64,000 bases of DNA from positions 1 to 64,000 of the forward strand of contig RQTK01000677.1 in the NCBI GenBank assembly GCA_003991915.1. Reading direction: 5' to 3'. Of this stretch, positions 36,901 to 46,487 are shown in pieces (the stretch's first letter is position 1; each line of letters starts with the position of its first letter). Below the pieces are notes generated by a model that saw only the letters and a program-made list of their open reading frames with translations, was not told where the DNA came from and searched no databases. The DNA is from Elysia chlorotica (lineage: Eukaryota; Mollusca; Gastropoda; Plakobranchidae). Both the position numbers and the translations under genes were made by a program.

Positions 36901-39900
36901 ATCTCTATACTATAGTTGGTGTTTTTTTTTATGTTTATCATCACTTGATTTTTTATATCAAGGAAAACATTAAAACATTTAAAAAAAATGATTGACAGAC
37001 TTGAGTCTGACTTCCCCCGTCAACTCACATCTTTAGTTGATCTGTTGCCAAGAAGGGCCGCTCCGAGTTTACCCTGACTTGTATGGCTGTTATCCACGCT
37101 GGTTGAGAAAAAAAAAAACAATAACAGAATAGTATTCCTGTGTTAGAGCTATAAAAATTAAGACATTAACTAAAAAAAAATAATGAGAAAACAAACTTTC
37201 AGTGAGAAATGAGATATAAAAAGACATTCACAAAATTCCAAATATCAATAGCTTATTCACATTTCAAACTTCAAATTAAAAACTTGCTTGAATACAAAAA
37301 TGAAGTGTTGATTACAACAACAATGAGAATAATAATAATAGTGCTAATTATGATGATGATAGTAACACAAATTTTAATAATAATAATATGCTTGTCTCTT
37401 ATTCATCGATTTTTCCTCGGCTTTCAATACAATCCAACTTCACATTATGGTCAAAATACTCTCTAACATGAAAGTAGACACAAGTGTTATTCTTTGGGTC
37501 TTAGATTTTTTAACAAATCGACCCCAGTATGTAAGGCTGAACACAACTTGTTCATATTATATAACACTGAATACAGGAGCTTTGCAGGGATGTGTACTAT
37601 CACCAACATTATAAACCATATACACTAATGTGTACAGAAGTAACCACAACAGTATACAGCTTATTCAATTTGCAGATGACTCTTTCCTAATAATGAAAAT
37701 CACAACGAAGTCAAACAATTTACCAACTGGTGTAAAGATAACTACCTTATACTGAATGTTAAGGAAACAAAAGAATTCATTGTCAACTTTCGCATAATGA
37801 AAGATCCAATAAAGCCCCTAAAAATCGACGATGAGACTGTTGAAATAGCCCATACCTATAAATATGTTGGTCTGACATTGGATAATAAATTGAATTGGCA
37901 CTATGTATTAAGATAAATCGAAGGCTGTTCGTCGTAAAAAAATTTAACAAATGCAATGTGTCAAAAGATGTTTTGCATGCGGTTTGCAGTTCATTTATTC
38001 AAAGTGTTATGTCTTTTGGGATAAATCATTGGGGTGGCAGTATAACAAGTGGGGACAGTTCGCATATTGATAAATTAATACGCAAAGCCGAAAAATTTGT
38101 CGGAAAGGAATTGCCACCTGTAGATGCAATCTATGAAAGAAGCTTTATTGTCACCCTTTATTCAATGAAAATGTAGCATCGGGGAGGACAGGGAAAATAT
38201 TAACAATTAAGTCAAGAACAGAGAGATATCACATATCTTTTATCCCAGACACTTCACGAAGACTATCACAGTCTGGATGCACTGTGTAATCTATAGTTAG
38301 TAAGTTAAAAAATCATTTAACCATATACTTGTTGAGATATCACTTACTATTTGTAAGCCGAGACAACACAAGCAACCAAAACAGACGGAGCAGCTCCCTC
38401 AGGGGCTGCCTCTATAGAAGAAAAAAAAAAAACCAGCAATAATTTATTTTATGCCATTTAATTGTAAAGAAACAAAGCTAACCCAATACAGATATTATTA
38501 TAAGCCATGGAACTTCGGAGTCAGCTGGATTCAGAACCTTCTTTTCAGAAATAATAATTATCTTTTTTTTTATGTTACATTAGAAATTATATAAATACAT
38601 GTAGCTTAATTACTATCATTCATGAGCTTAAGAATATAATTACCATCTTGGAAAAAAATTATAGAATATGAAAGTTGTGAAATATTCACTTTCCAGAAAT
38701 CCTTTTTAAAACTATAGACATTTCCATTCTGAAAATAAAAAAAAGACTTTTCTTCATAATGATTTTCGTGAGCAGATGAAATTAAATCCATACAGTAAAA
38801 CTGCATTTACATATAAAACAGTTTTAACAAACATCTAGAACATCTGCATTTTTACTGCATCATAACACAATTTCATACATTAATATTTGTCAAAGGACAT
38901 TATGAGAATGAATATATTAGACTCAAATAAAAATTTATTAGGATTTTGTCAGATATTGACACAGGCAACAAACGACACTCCTTTTTTTTTTTTTTTTTAT
39001 AAAAAAGCTAAATTTAAAGATGACACAGCTGAAAATGAAAATGATCACTTTTGAACATGTAAAATTGGGTTCATCCATTCACCTTTCTTCTTGGGCTGTT
39101 TTGGTGCTGTGTAGGTCAAAGACTCGTTGCCGCCACTGGATTTGTCCATGCCAAAAATATTGGCCAACTTGGACCTACAGATAAGGGACACAAAGTAAAA
39201 GAAACCGTCTGAAATAAAAATTATGAGACTGACGCTACAGTTTGATCCGCAAAATTGAAATTAACACCAATTACAAAAAAATACTTTCATTATCTTTTTT
39301 CCAAAATCAAATTTATTTGAGCTAGAATAGTCAGTAGTCACCATATACCCACCCACTTTTGAAATACAGTTTCTACACAAATATGAAGTATAACCTCCCC
39401 ACTCCAGGGATTTTATGGTTCTTTCATTAATGTACTCCATAGCTCTAAGTTGATTTCAGGACAAACACTAGCTAGTTATTACTAAATGCTAGCATGCCTA
39501 AATGACCATGCAAAGCTAGAGAGTTTACACTCTGAGCTCGTTTGAGTATATATATACAAATGTGTTTAATGCCAACTGATCCCTGCCAATACAGAGCGAT
39601 ATAACAACACACACCAAAAGTAAAAAGACAACAAGTGACAAAGATAGAACTCAGACAAAAGAAACGTTTAAAAGTTACCCCAAAAATCAACTCCTTAATT
39701 TTTAATATAAGCAAAAGATCAGTATATCAAATTCAAGGAAACACAAATTAAACAATATATGTGATGTCCAGCAAAAAATAGATATTCAAGGTACAATCAT
39801 TTAAATAGGACTGATAAATACCATACGATAGAAAAGGTATTCCAACAAAATGAATAGATAGTAACGTTTAGGATAGTGAATCAAGATAATATTGTGGCAA

Positions 39901-41278
39901 AATGTGAGGTACACAGATAGATCAATAGTACCTAAATCAAAATGCCCATGAAATATGCCCGACAATATGCCTAAAAGGAAAACCCAGTGTTTGTTCGACC
40001 CACATTGACACAATACTCTCCAAATAGATAAACAAACTTGAAGTTGAATTCAAATAAGAAACTTTAGAAATAAAACTCAGTATATCCAAATTGAAACAAT
40101 ACTCAGGCTGTAGCTTCAACTCACAACGGTATTGAAAGAAAGAATACGTATATAGACACAAACTGCAGCTCCTACATTCAGATGGTCACTCTTTCGTGGG
40201 TATTCCAGGGGTAATGATTTAGAGTCAAGAAACTTTGAAAGACCTAACTTTATGTATTAACATTGAGCGGATGAAAGGAAAGACTCAGGACGCTCCAATT
40301 CCCCAGAAATTCAGGGAACTGGGAAAACAGCCTTCATATCTTCTCGGGCCAACGGCCCTGAGTCTCCTTTACGTTCCCCTAGGTTTTCCCAATTTATGAA
40401 AAACAAAAAGTGACCAGAGAAACTGAACGATTAAGACAAAGTTTCCCCAATCAAACAAAACGTACACCGAGGTCTAGTGGCTATTACATGGGGGTTGGGG
40501 TTGGGTTGGTTTAACGTCCAACAGCAGCACTATATAGGCTATATTGTGGACGGGCCCCAAGACGGACGTCTGACAATTTTATGTGCTGCCACACACGAGA
40601 TAGGGCGGGGATACCATGACTCCTGTCTCAGCCGGTCACATTATACCGCGCCCCCGGCTATTACGTGGATGGAGGGAGATTGAGAAATACGTTAGAGAGA
40701 CAGAGATTATATAAGCTCAAGTACATGTCACTTAAGAACAAACAACATAAATAAGAGAATGGTGAGTCACACTCCTTACACATACAGATGATACACTCAT
40801 TCTACACATATTTTTTTCTTAAGAGTAACAGTAGTCTTTTCAAAGTTTAATTTATTGTTGCAAAGAGATAAAACATAACGAGCTCATGAATTGAGTCATA
40901 AATTTGACCTAGTCTTTAAAATATTGAAAATACATGTTAGTTTCAGTACGATGCGTCTGTTTTGTCTTGTTGCTCAACAGAATTTTATTTAATCTTCTGG
41001 GTTACCACTCAAACCTGTCACTAAGAACTTGATCGTAAATCTGTGCATAACAACTTCACAAGGCCTATTCTTGATACTATTGTGTAGACTAGAATAGATC
41101 TACATCATGTTTGAAGTAAAAATTGTTACGTCTAAAAGGCCTACCGTGAAAGTGAAACCAGCTGATTTTGTCATCAATTCAGATAAATTCAAGTTGAGAT
41201 GTGAAAAGTTTAGCCTATCCATACATACCCTCCCGTTGACATAAAGTCTTGTTCATCATCATCGGCGTTGAAAAACAT
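10435..41278 (-). CDS. FKBP15: FK506-binding protein 15 (FKBP15/WAFL), 28 exons
   Basis: Exons in transcript order: 41278-41229, 39174-39083, 38411-38348, 37098-37029, 36568-36494, 36192-36094, 35366-35214, 34939-34874, 34313-34170, 32779-32666, 32020-31756, 31033-30839, 30602-30592, 26498-26367, 25767-25673, 24755-24653, 22395-22224, 21412-21276, 20220-20137, 19538-19467, 18260-18108, 17449-17357, 16897-16619, 15203-15096, 14504-14333, 13569-12915, 12400-12274, 10509-10435. Phases close throughout (1284 aa; human is about 1219). Residues about 55-150 match the WH1-like N-terminal region ([24 protein letters not shown]). Residues about 172-271 are an FKBP-type fold keeping Tyr of VKYTG, FD, VIKGW, AYG and LVFEV; positions equal to FKBP12 Arg42 and His87 look changed, so isomerase activity is doubtful. 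Then come a Pro/Gln-rich linker with polyQ, a long coiled coil (about 510-910), the [17 protein letters not shown] block, an acidic region, and the conserved end [19 protein letters not shown]. The family acts on early endosomes and actin. The microexon and the start of exon 11 are the least certain parts. Confidence 0.92.
12106..12270. repeat. Three diverged ~60-bp tandem units beside an FKBP15 donor site
   Basis: GTGATACAAC-(A/C)-AGA begins units at 12106, 12165 and 12228 (periods 59 and 63), followed each time by ATTC, GATAC/GAGAC and TTT. The array abuts the donor at 12273 of the penultimate FKBP15 exon (12274-12400). On the minus strand the frame of that exon runs open through two units. 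Confidence 0.7.
13747..13938. mobile_element. TTAA-flanked MITE, uninterrupted copy
   Basis: TTAACACTTTTCCATCATG at the left and CCATGTGAAAAGTTAA at the right are inverted ends bounded by TTAA (13747-13750, 13935-13938). Internal blocks (GTATTGATATGC, ATTGATATCTGCACATC, AAAAATTCCCCAAAAGTAGT, GTGCGCACATAA) match the copies at 17752-18082 and 53289-53482. No coding capacity. TTAA targets are typical of piggyBac-like elements. It lies in an FKBP15 intron. Confidence 0.72.
17752..18082. mobile_element. TTAA-flanked MITE split by a SINE
   Basis: Left end TTAACCTTTTCCCATCACA and right end TGTGATGTGAAAAGTTTTAA are inverted ends with TTAA at 17752-17755 and 18079-18082. Without the SINE at 17900-18021 the copy matches that at 13747-13938. 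A further partial inverted TIR (GTGTGATGGGAAAAG near 17588) suggests an older fragment next to it. Confidence 0.75.
17900..18021 (-). mobile_element. SINE nested in the MITE, with target-site duplication
   Basis: Minus-strand SINE 3' part (GTTGGTTTGACGTGCAACAG, CACTATATACGCTATATTGT, then TATGTGCTGCC and GGGGATACCATGACTCC). It is flanked by TCCCCAA at 17893-17899 and 18022-18028. The paralogous MITE near 13.9 kb has a single CCCCAAAA at this point, that is, an empty site. The copy is 5'-truncated. Confidence 0.75.
18638..18760 (+). mobile_element. LINE reverse-transcriptase C-terminal remnant
   Basis: A plus-strand frame reads [18 protein letters not shown], which resembles the SAMLHGSETWPL block found after the fingers/palm region of many animal non-LTR retrotransposons. 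Only about 40 codons remain and neighbouring frames carry parts of the block, so at least one frameshift is present. Located in an FKBP15 intron. Confidence 0.55.
18890..18995 (-). mobile_element. Second LINE C-terminal remnant, opposite strand
   Basis: A minus-strand frame reads [20 protein letters not shown], like the GKRxRGRQRxxWxD block near the end of LINE ORF2. It lies about 150 bp from the plus-strand remnant but in the opposite orientation, so the two are separate insertions or a rearranged one. Confidence 0.5.
20405..20475 (+). repeat. SINE 3'-end fragment
   Basis: GTCTTGGGACATCATGGGCA, then CAACATAGCCGTTACAGTGC, GACGTGCCGTAAAAC and repeated CACT. This is a divergent plus-strand copy of the 3' portion with a CACT-type tail. 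It lies in an FKBP15 intron. Confidence 0.5.
22400..23365. repeat. 50-bp minisatellite, about 19 units, at an FKBP15 splice acceptor
   Basis: Unit ACACACAGAGCAATATGTGC, AGTCATCTCACAAAACAAGG, CTAGAC(C/T)GGC, 50 bp, nearly identical from copy to copy apart from a few 1-bp differences (for example at 22600 and 23050) and one rearranged unit near 23245-23275. The first unit overlaps the acceptor region of the exon ending at 22395; on the minus strand its edge supplies the GTGTGTGTTTCAG acceptor tract. High uniformity means recent expansion or homogenisation, so length is probably polymorphic. Confidence 0.95.
23505..23580 (+). repeat. SINE 3'-end fragment
   Basis: GTGTTGGGGAATGTCCACAA, then TATAGTCTAGATAGTGCTGA, CGTTGGATGCTAAGCAACAA. 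Plus-strand 3' end that abuts the duplicated exon at 23581-23670 and may have cut into it. Confidence 0.6.
23581..23670 (-). pseudogene. Decayed duplicate of FKBP15 exon 17
   Basis: The minus strand reads [14 protein letters not shown], aligning with [14 protein letters not shown] at the start of the real exon 17 (22395-22224). Agreement continues more weakly to an ELK that is offset by one codon. A splice-acceptor-like stretch (GTGTGTGTTCTATGTACAG) and the flanking ACACACAG are duplicated too. The frame is open, but similarity fades before any equivalent of the exon 17 donor, next to a SINE fragment. Probably a dead exon; use as an alternative exon is not excluded. Confidence 0.7.
23826..23974. 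repeat. Long GA/CT microsatellite
   Basis: About 150 bp of GA repeats with short G-run interruptions near 23859 and 23903, in the FKBP15 intron upstream of exon 17. Purine/pyrimidine strand asymmetry is strong. Confidence 0.95.
23990..24235 (-). mobile_element. SINE, near full length
   Basis: Reading on the minus strand, the tRNA-like head is at the right (ATGATGAGAAGCTGTGCACT, GTTACTGAGCCACATCC) and the tail at the left (TGCTAAGCGTCCAACGTCAG). Internal blocks are shared with the copies at 28270-28390 and 40486-40650. It is flanked by the GA microsatellite at its 3' end. Confidence 0.65.
24955..25200 (+). mobile_element. tRNA-derived SINE, full length
   Basis: The head (CTGGTACAACTGGTAGAGCA, TTGGTCTCCCAATCAGGAGG, CCCCCGATTCCAAACC) looks like a tRNA with A-box and degenerate B-box. 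It is followed by a body with GACATGAGTCATGTTATCC and the tail ATAGTGCTGACGTTGGACGT, TAAGCAACAAACAAAC. This is the clearest view of the family: pol III type head plus a tail probably borrowed from a partner LINE. It lies in an FKBP15 intron. Confidence 0.72.
26865..27010. other. GC-richer island in FKBP15 intron 13 with CCAAT and X-box-like motifs
   Basis: A CpG-containing block in an AT-rich intron. It contains ATTGG twice (CCAAT on the other strand) around GGTTGCCATGGGGA, which resembles one half of an RFX X-box. No open exon with good splice sites was found. It could be an internal promoter or enhancer, or part of an unrecognised repeat. Confidence 0.3.
27062..27132. repeat. Two ~37-bp tandem units
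   Basis: CATGCAGAGAGAATTTAATG, TTAGTAGAATGGAAT is followed by CATGCAGAGAGAATTCATGT, TAGCAGAATTGAA. A short two-copy duplication just before the GA tract. Confidence 0.65.
27236..27428. repeat. GA microsatellite with impure continuation
   Basis: About 70 bp of uninterrupted GA followed by two related impure blocks (GTTGAAGCGAGCGAAAGAGA and GTTAAAGCGAGCAAAAGAGA), suggesting partial tandem duplication of the flank. Confidence 0.9.
28270..28390 (-). repeat. SINE fragment
   Basis: GTCTGACTCACAGAGACAGC, GGGGCTATTTGGATTCCTGT, CTCAGCTATTCACATTAAAC, TGACACCGATTTAAGCAGTA. It matches the middle of the minus-strand copies at 23990-24235 and 40486-40650. Confidence 0.55.
28878..28899. repeat. TA microsatellite
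   Basis: About ten TA units in an FKBP15 intron. The surrounding 28.4-30.5 kb holds AT-rich intron sequence with no exon I can support. Confidence 0.85.
30592..30602 (-). other. FKBP15: Predicted 11-nt FKBP15 microexon
   Basis: The exon at 31033-30839 ends in phase 1 while the exon at 26498-26367 must start in phase 0, so the intervening coding length must be 2 modulo 3. On the minus strand a strong acceptor (TTTTCTTGTCTGGCAATCTT then TACAG) is followed after exactly 11 nt (CTTTTCACATT) by a strong donor GTAAGTG. This closes the frame, adding Ala-Phe-His-Ile. The evidence is phase and splice-site strength only; no conservation can be checked here. Confidence 0.6.
30899..30980 (-). repeat. 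polyQ-coding CAG/CAA tract in FKBP15
   Basis: Within the exon 31033-30839, mixed CAG and CAA codons encode a run of more than ten glutamines within a Q-rich segment (LQQQLQ...QLLQQQ). Codon mixing implies it is older and more stable than a pure CAG repeat. Confidence 0.9.
31500..31533. repeat. ATA/TAT microsatellite
   Basis: About eleven TAA units in an FKBP15 intron, followed by AT-rich sequence. Confidence 0.9.
33575..33900. repeat. Three diverged ~120-140-bp tandem units
   Basis: TTGGCATCTCATTTCATA (or TTGGCGTCTCATTTCACA) recurs with starts near 33600, 33720 and 33859. Each is preceded by CTAGAxAxTAAT or GACAATAA and followed by a GTTAGCTTAA-like stretch. This is an old tandem array in FKBP15 intron 9, ending at the ATT microsatellite. 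Confidence 0.65.
33905..33990. repeat. ATT microsatellite
   Basis: About 25 near-perfect ATT units in FKBP15 intron 9. Confidence 0.95.
37460..38300 (+). mobile_element. Decayed LINE ORF2 fragment (CR1/L2/Rex-like) in FKBP15 intron 3
   Basis: Across shifted plus-strand frames one sees a palm region with [22 protein letters not shown] (the catalytic F-A-D-D box) and the C-terminal stretch [32 protein letters not shown] and [15 protein letters not shown]. The end reads [17 protein letters not shown]. These blocks are typical of CR1/L2/Rex-type non-LTR retrotransposons. Several frameshifts and stops show it is dead. The 5' half of the ORF is missing. It lies antisense to FKBP15, with its end about 50 bp from an exon donor (38348). 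Confidence 0.75.
40486..40650 (-). mobile_element. SINE, 3' two-thirds
   Basis: GTTGGTTTAACGTCCAACAG, CAGCACTATATAGGCTATAT, TGTGGACGGGCCCCAAGACG, then GTCTGACAATTTTATGTGCT, GGGGATACCATGACTCCTGT. It is the best preserved copy of this portion in the window. It lies in FKBP15 intron 1. Confidence 0.72.
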
Positions 41279-41679
41279 TTGTAACTTTATAAAGTTTTAC
41301 AAACAAACTACCAGGCTAAGACATTGATGAGAAACGCCTATTGTTGGTGTTTCGGGTCATATGAGTGGGTGAAGAATGACCCGGAAGTTTATTTCTTAGA
41401 AATTTATAAAGTAAAAATCTTCTACTCACAAGTTTACAATCGTGATAAATTTATTTTATAAACTTATCTTGGGTCCTTATTTCCAAATGAAAAGTACATG
41501 GAAAGACCAAGATTCCATTATATATTGATAATTGATTTTCCATAAAAGAAAAGAAAAGGTTAAGCCATATATACATCCATGGGTTAAGCACATTAACGCT
41601 CTAGAGTAGTGCCTTTTCTTGTTGAAGATAGTTTTTACTTTTTGTTAAAAACGAAAGGAAAACACATTAAGTAACAAAG
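41279..41679. promoter_or_regulatory. Bidirectional FKBP15/TTC19 promoter
   Basis: The start codons of FKBP15 (minus, 41278) and TTC19 (plus, 41680) are separated by 401 bp. The interval contains CCGGAAGT at 41381-41388, an ETS/GABPA-type site common in promoters of mitochondrial genes. CGGGTCAT (41353-41360) is mirrored by ATGACCCG (41376-41383). No TATA box stands out. The TTC19 start codon is in AAGATGGCGAC, a YY1-like site. Confidence 0.6.
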
Positions 41680-44600
41680 ATGGCGACCTCCATGGGAAGA
41701 AGGTTAGGACAATCGCTAAAAAATACAGCACAAATTATTACCCTTCAATGGAACCGCAGAGATGGATTTAAAACAGCACGGAGTCATGTCTATTCGTGAG
41801 TTTAAAAAATTCGTAACACCCAAATCATGCGATAAAATGTATCTTTTCACAGATGTCTAGATATGACTTCGATCCCCTAGAATGGCTAGATCTCAATCTA
41901 ACTTCTAAAAAAAGCTTAGTGATTGCGTTCAAGCGCACTTTCATTTCACTTTTCTCCTCACTCTCTTACTGTCTACCTGTCAGCCTTCTTCATCCATCGA
42001 TTTACCAACAAATACTGTTTGCCTGTATGTATTTTTTTTTAAATCTTTCTATCCCTTGCATTTTGTATCTCTCTCTGTCTGCCCCCCCCCCCCCCCCCCC
42101 CTCTCCCCCATTCTTTTCTCTCTCTTTCCCTCCCTTTCTGCCCCCCCCCCCCCTCCCCCTTCTCTAGAGCTCTCTATTGCTAAATTAGGCAATTGTTTTG
42201 TTTTTATATTTTTCATGAATTATTTGGCGCATTTTATTTGGATCAATAAGTGCAAAGTTTGAAAAACTATAATCATTCTAGTGGATGTCAGCAAAAGCTG
42301 TCATTACAAATTTAGGGAACAATCCTTTTTATTGCATTATCATTGTCTATTTTTACAGCTACTCTTGAGTTGATTCAATCCATAACTTATGGCGATAAAA
42401 GTCTATGTATATCTTAAGCAGATCCATTTAATTAATGATGGGGTGATCAGAATAAATTTGTAAAAGGTACATTCTTTCATTAAAAAAAAAATTGTTTGTG
42501 CAGGTTTTGTTCTTTTGGTTTTACCCTGCAGATCTGTGTATCATCGTAATGGCTACATTTTTTTCTGAGGACTTACATCTTTTTGCTTTTCTTTGCAGAT
42601 TCTATTTATGGTAGAATCATATGTGTCTCTGTATCGAAGGTTAAAAATGATTTTTCACTCTTTCTAATTTTTCAGCGTCTGTAAACCAAAAAGAATGGCC
42701 CTTGCTGGATCTGGGTTGGGTATTTCCTACGCCTTGTTCGGATTCAGCTTTGGAAAGAAAGATGATGAGGAGAAGGATGAGCTGACTGAGGCATATAGGA
42801 ATGCTAGGCTTGCACATGCAAGAGGGGATCTTAAAAAAGCAGATGAACTATATCATGATGCCTTGAAAGTAAGTACTGCTAGAAGCTTTAATATTTATCA
42901 ATCTACAATAGTGATAATTAAGGGGAGTTTGAGGCTAGGAACTCCGCTCATCAATCCTATGATTGGGGGGGGGGGGGGCGGGTTGGTGGAGTCAAAAAGA
43001 AGTCAAATTGTAGATCGTTCACACAGTGTTGCAACAGATGGTATGCATTTTATGTTTGCTTTATTTTAGATGGGGGGTTTTCTATGAAAAAAAAAATCTG
43101 CGATCAGTCTCTTCAACATACCGGATATGATTTTTTTTTTTTAATAGTCATGACCATTATTATAGAAATAAGGATTAATGATAAAACATTATTAGATATT
43201 TATAAGATTTGCCCCCTTCAATTTTTTTGTTAGTTCTTTCTTAGACAAATTTACTGAGGCTGGTGTATGTATTTTGCACCCAGTCCGCAAAATTATGCAA
43301 AGTGTTTTAGATCAACAGACATACGTTACATATGTTTGAATAGACCAGCTCAAAAGAATAAATGCTTTCTTTACTTTATCAAAAAGTCTTTTTTGTATTA
43401 AAATAATTATTCTGAGATGTATATAGGTGTTTGCTAAATAAATCTAATTTCATCTATCTGTAGATGTCTCCTCATGAAACCAAACACATCAGTACACAAT
43501 GAAATTCTAAAGAAAACCCATCTAAGACCATCACCTTCTTTCAGATTGCTACTGAACAGATGGCAGCCAAGAAAATTACACAGGAAAAGCTGATCACCTC
43601 GAGAACACTTATGTACGATGGACTTGCAGACATCGCCTTGCAAACTGGGCAGATTGAGAACGCTGAGATGCTTTACAAAGAAACTATGAAAGGCTGCCTT
43701 TCCCAGGTAGAGAGTACCACTATTAGTAATCTACATACAATACATTTATGTTTATGGGTCAGTGGGGAAAGGGCAGAATTTTGACAATTTTCTCAGTTCT
43801 TGTGTCTGTGTGGGTGAAATCTTTCAAAATTACAAATAAAATTAACATAAGGATATTGTTGAAAGTAAAATAAGTGATTAAAACAACATAAACTAAAGTT
43901 TAACAATCAATTAACCCCAAGGGAAAGTATAATTTCGTTCTTTTCAGTCCTTTTCCTTGGCCTTCATACATGGCTGTGTCAATCTTTTTTCTTTTAATTA
44001 TTTATACAACTGAACAAGAAGTCTATAGTGAGGTCCTAGATCAATGTATGCACCATGATTTAGTCTGGTAAATTTGATTTGAAATTAAATTAAGAAGTGA
44101 ATGAGTATCAATGAAATAAAATCTGTTCAAATAGCTTTAGAATCAGGTTTAATGAGTTGGGTGTCAGAATTTTGAGTTTGGGAAGTATACATTCTTTTTT
44201 TTTTTTTATTATGTCTTACATCCACTGAAAACTAGGAATTTTCACCTTAAGTTATGGACAAGCTTTTCTTTTTGTTTATTGGTCTATGTTCTCAGCACCG
44301 ACATTGAAACACTTAAATAAATCTCTCTGTGGATAGGGTATAAAAGTGAATAAAATTCTGTTTTTCTTTCCGATCGTACATCTATTGAGAATCATTTCAC
44401 CATAATTTATCTCTCACTGAACAGGGTATGGCGCAAGATGCTAACGCCATCGTCGAGCTGGCCCTCAAGCTTGCCAGCATCTACGCCATCCAGGGCAAGA
44501 AGGAGGAGGCAGAGGAGGGCTACAAGTTCTGCCTCCAGGCCACGCAGCCAAAGATGGAGGAGAGGGAGAAGCTGTGGAGGGCAGGCAAAGGCGGCAGCCT

Positions 44601-45132
44601 TGTCAAGAAGAAGCGGGCAGATGTGACAGGTCAGCCCGAGGAGATGGAGGTTTCGGAGCAGGAGGAAGTCGAGTTGAACACTGCGGCACTTTTGGGAATG
44701 ACGCTCGGCAGTTACGGTCGGTTCTTGTTGTACGAGAGACGTTACCAAGAAGCCTTGCCGCTGTTTGAGAAGGCGAGACTGTACGCTGAAAACACGCTAG
44801 GGACGGAGTCAAATCAGTACATCGTTGTTCTTAACGACCTGGCAACTCTCTACATTGTAACGAAAAACTTGTCCGAAGCGGAAAAGATTTTGAAGGATGG
44901 GATCAAAATATCGGACTCTGCAAAGTTAGGGGAGGGTGCATCGCTGTACTGTAACTTGGGGGCTGTGTACCTGAGGAAAGGCCAGACCATGGAGGCGATG
45001 AGCGCTTGCAAAACCGGCCTGGAGCTGGCGCAGGTGTTTGATCACAAAACTGCGTACAAAATGGCGGAGGCTTGTCTACACAAAGGTGTCAATGTGCTCT
45101 CAGGGACGGCACATACAAAACCAACCACTTGA
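41680..45132 (+). CDS. TTC19: Tetratricopeptide repeat protein 19, mitochondrial (TTC19), 4 exons
   Basis: Coding exons are 41680-41795, 42676-42868, 43545-43706 and 44425-45132 (phases 2, 0, 0), giving 392 aa; human TTC19 is about 380. The N-terminus is rich in Arg/Lys and hydroxylated residues with no acid for about 25 residues, as expected for a mitochondrial presequence. A hydrophobic stretch (MALAGSGLGISYALFGFSFG, residues 46-65) would be the inner-membrane segment. TPR-like helices follow: AYRNARLAHARGDLKKADEL, MYDGLADIALQTGQIENAEM, ALKLASIYAIQGKKEEAEEG, FLLYERRYQEALPLFEKARL, LNDLATLYIVTKNLSEAEKI and CNLGAVYLRKGQTMEAMSAC. A charged insert (about residues 200-230) separates repeats. The family assists respiratory complex III by helping clear Rieske-protein fragments. 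It shares a promoter with FKBP15. Confidence 0.92.
42060..42172. repeat. C-run and CT-rich tract in TTC19 intron 1
   Basis: Two C-runs (about 20 and 12 long) embedded in CT-rich sequence. Such runs are prone to length error in assemblies. Confidence 0.85.
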
Positions 45133-45500
45133 TTGCAAAAAAGTGGAAGAATTCTAAAATAATATTTTAAATATTTGAACCCATCTCAGATTCACTTGTA
45201 GAAAGGCAACCCAGTGATAAGGATTGTTTTTGTTCTGTTTTGTAGGTAATCTGCACACAATGTTCTATGAAAGTATTTAATGGAGTCTGCCTGCCTGTTC
45301 TAAGAATATTCTGACAATGCTTATGAAATTTGGAACAAAACAAAAAAAAAGAGTTAATTTTGATATTCACTATTTAAAAAGTGATGATTGTGGAAATAGG
45401 CAATTTTGGTATCAATAGTTTCTAATTTTGAGTGCAGAATAACTATCATTGATTGGGTAGAAATAGCTCATGGGGCTTTGTATGTGAATACTGAATATCA

Positions 45501-45506
45501 AATAAA
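45501..45506 (+). other. Poly(A) signal candidate of TTC19
   Basis: AATAAA about 370 nt after the stop. Further plus-strand sequence to about 46.2 kb is AT-rich with no exon; other AATAAA copies at 45853 and 45968 could extend the 3' UTR. Confidence 0.5.
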
Positions 45507-46487
45507 TTCATGTATGATACAATTCAGATACCAAAGAAAAAAAAAACATATGTATTTATAAAAAAAATTAAAAACTTGCATTAAAGGGTGGCATACACTA
45601 AATCCTTATCTGCATTCCCACAATGATTTGACTTCGGGTTTTTAATTCTGTGGACTATTGATTGAAAAAGTCAATTTCTTGGAGGGGGGGGTCTTTATCT
45701 GATTCAAATTTACTTATGCAAAGAAAATGTAAACTGAGGCAGACATATAATTTTGACTGGAAGCAAGAGTTGACCTAATGTGGATTATGTTGTATTTGAG
45801 TGAGTTTACTGGGGGGAGATGTGAATGTGACTTTATGCCCCTTAGTAGAAGTAAATAAACACACCAGAATTCAGCATAAGGGTCCTCATTCTACCCTCAT
45901 ATGCATGATTGTATATTATACGTGTTTACATGTTTACCAGCGAAGTAAAAGGTAATAGCTGTCTTGTCAATAAAATTAACAGATGGCAATAGAATATGCC
46001 ATATTGAAAGACAAAAAATAATAATATAATTTGTAAATGATAATCAGCTCCCACTAAAATTAAGTTACTCCCTGTTGTTTTTATTGTATACATGTATAAT
46101 ATTGTCAGATGCTATGCATCTGTCTGGGTAGAGAGAAATTGTGGTATGAATCTGTGATCACTCTTATGTAAGGAGATAAAAAAGACAAAAACTGTAAATA
46201 GTTTGAATGCCATTAAACAGTTTTATTAAATCACTATATTTTTGCTTAATTTTATCTTACTCTGGTGATGTCTCTTTTGTTATCTTTCGTTTTGCTTAAA
46301 AAAGCTTGGTTACCTATTTTGCTTTGCACTTTTTATTTAAAATTTTATATATTATGTAAAAAAATTTAAATTTAAAAGCAATTGAACAATGGCAGCTTAA
46401 TGTCTCTCTCTTAAAAAAAACATGCACACAAAAAAATACAGAAATAAGGTTGACTAAAACAAAAACATTCATATTTTCTATAAAAAG

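Noticed and set aside
40340-40395. Possible third copy of the SAMD15/CCDC15 upstream element
   Set aside because: Only a short stretch around TTACGTTCCCCTAGG resembles it; the opening CTCTATAGAG block and the ending CGGCGA are absent.
44407-44748. 113-codon minus-strand frame
   Set aside because: Shadow of TTC19 exon 4, whose plus-strand reading is conserved and spliced correctly.
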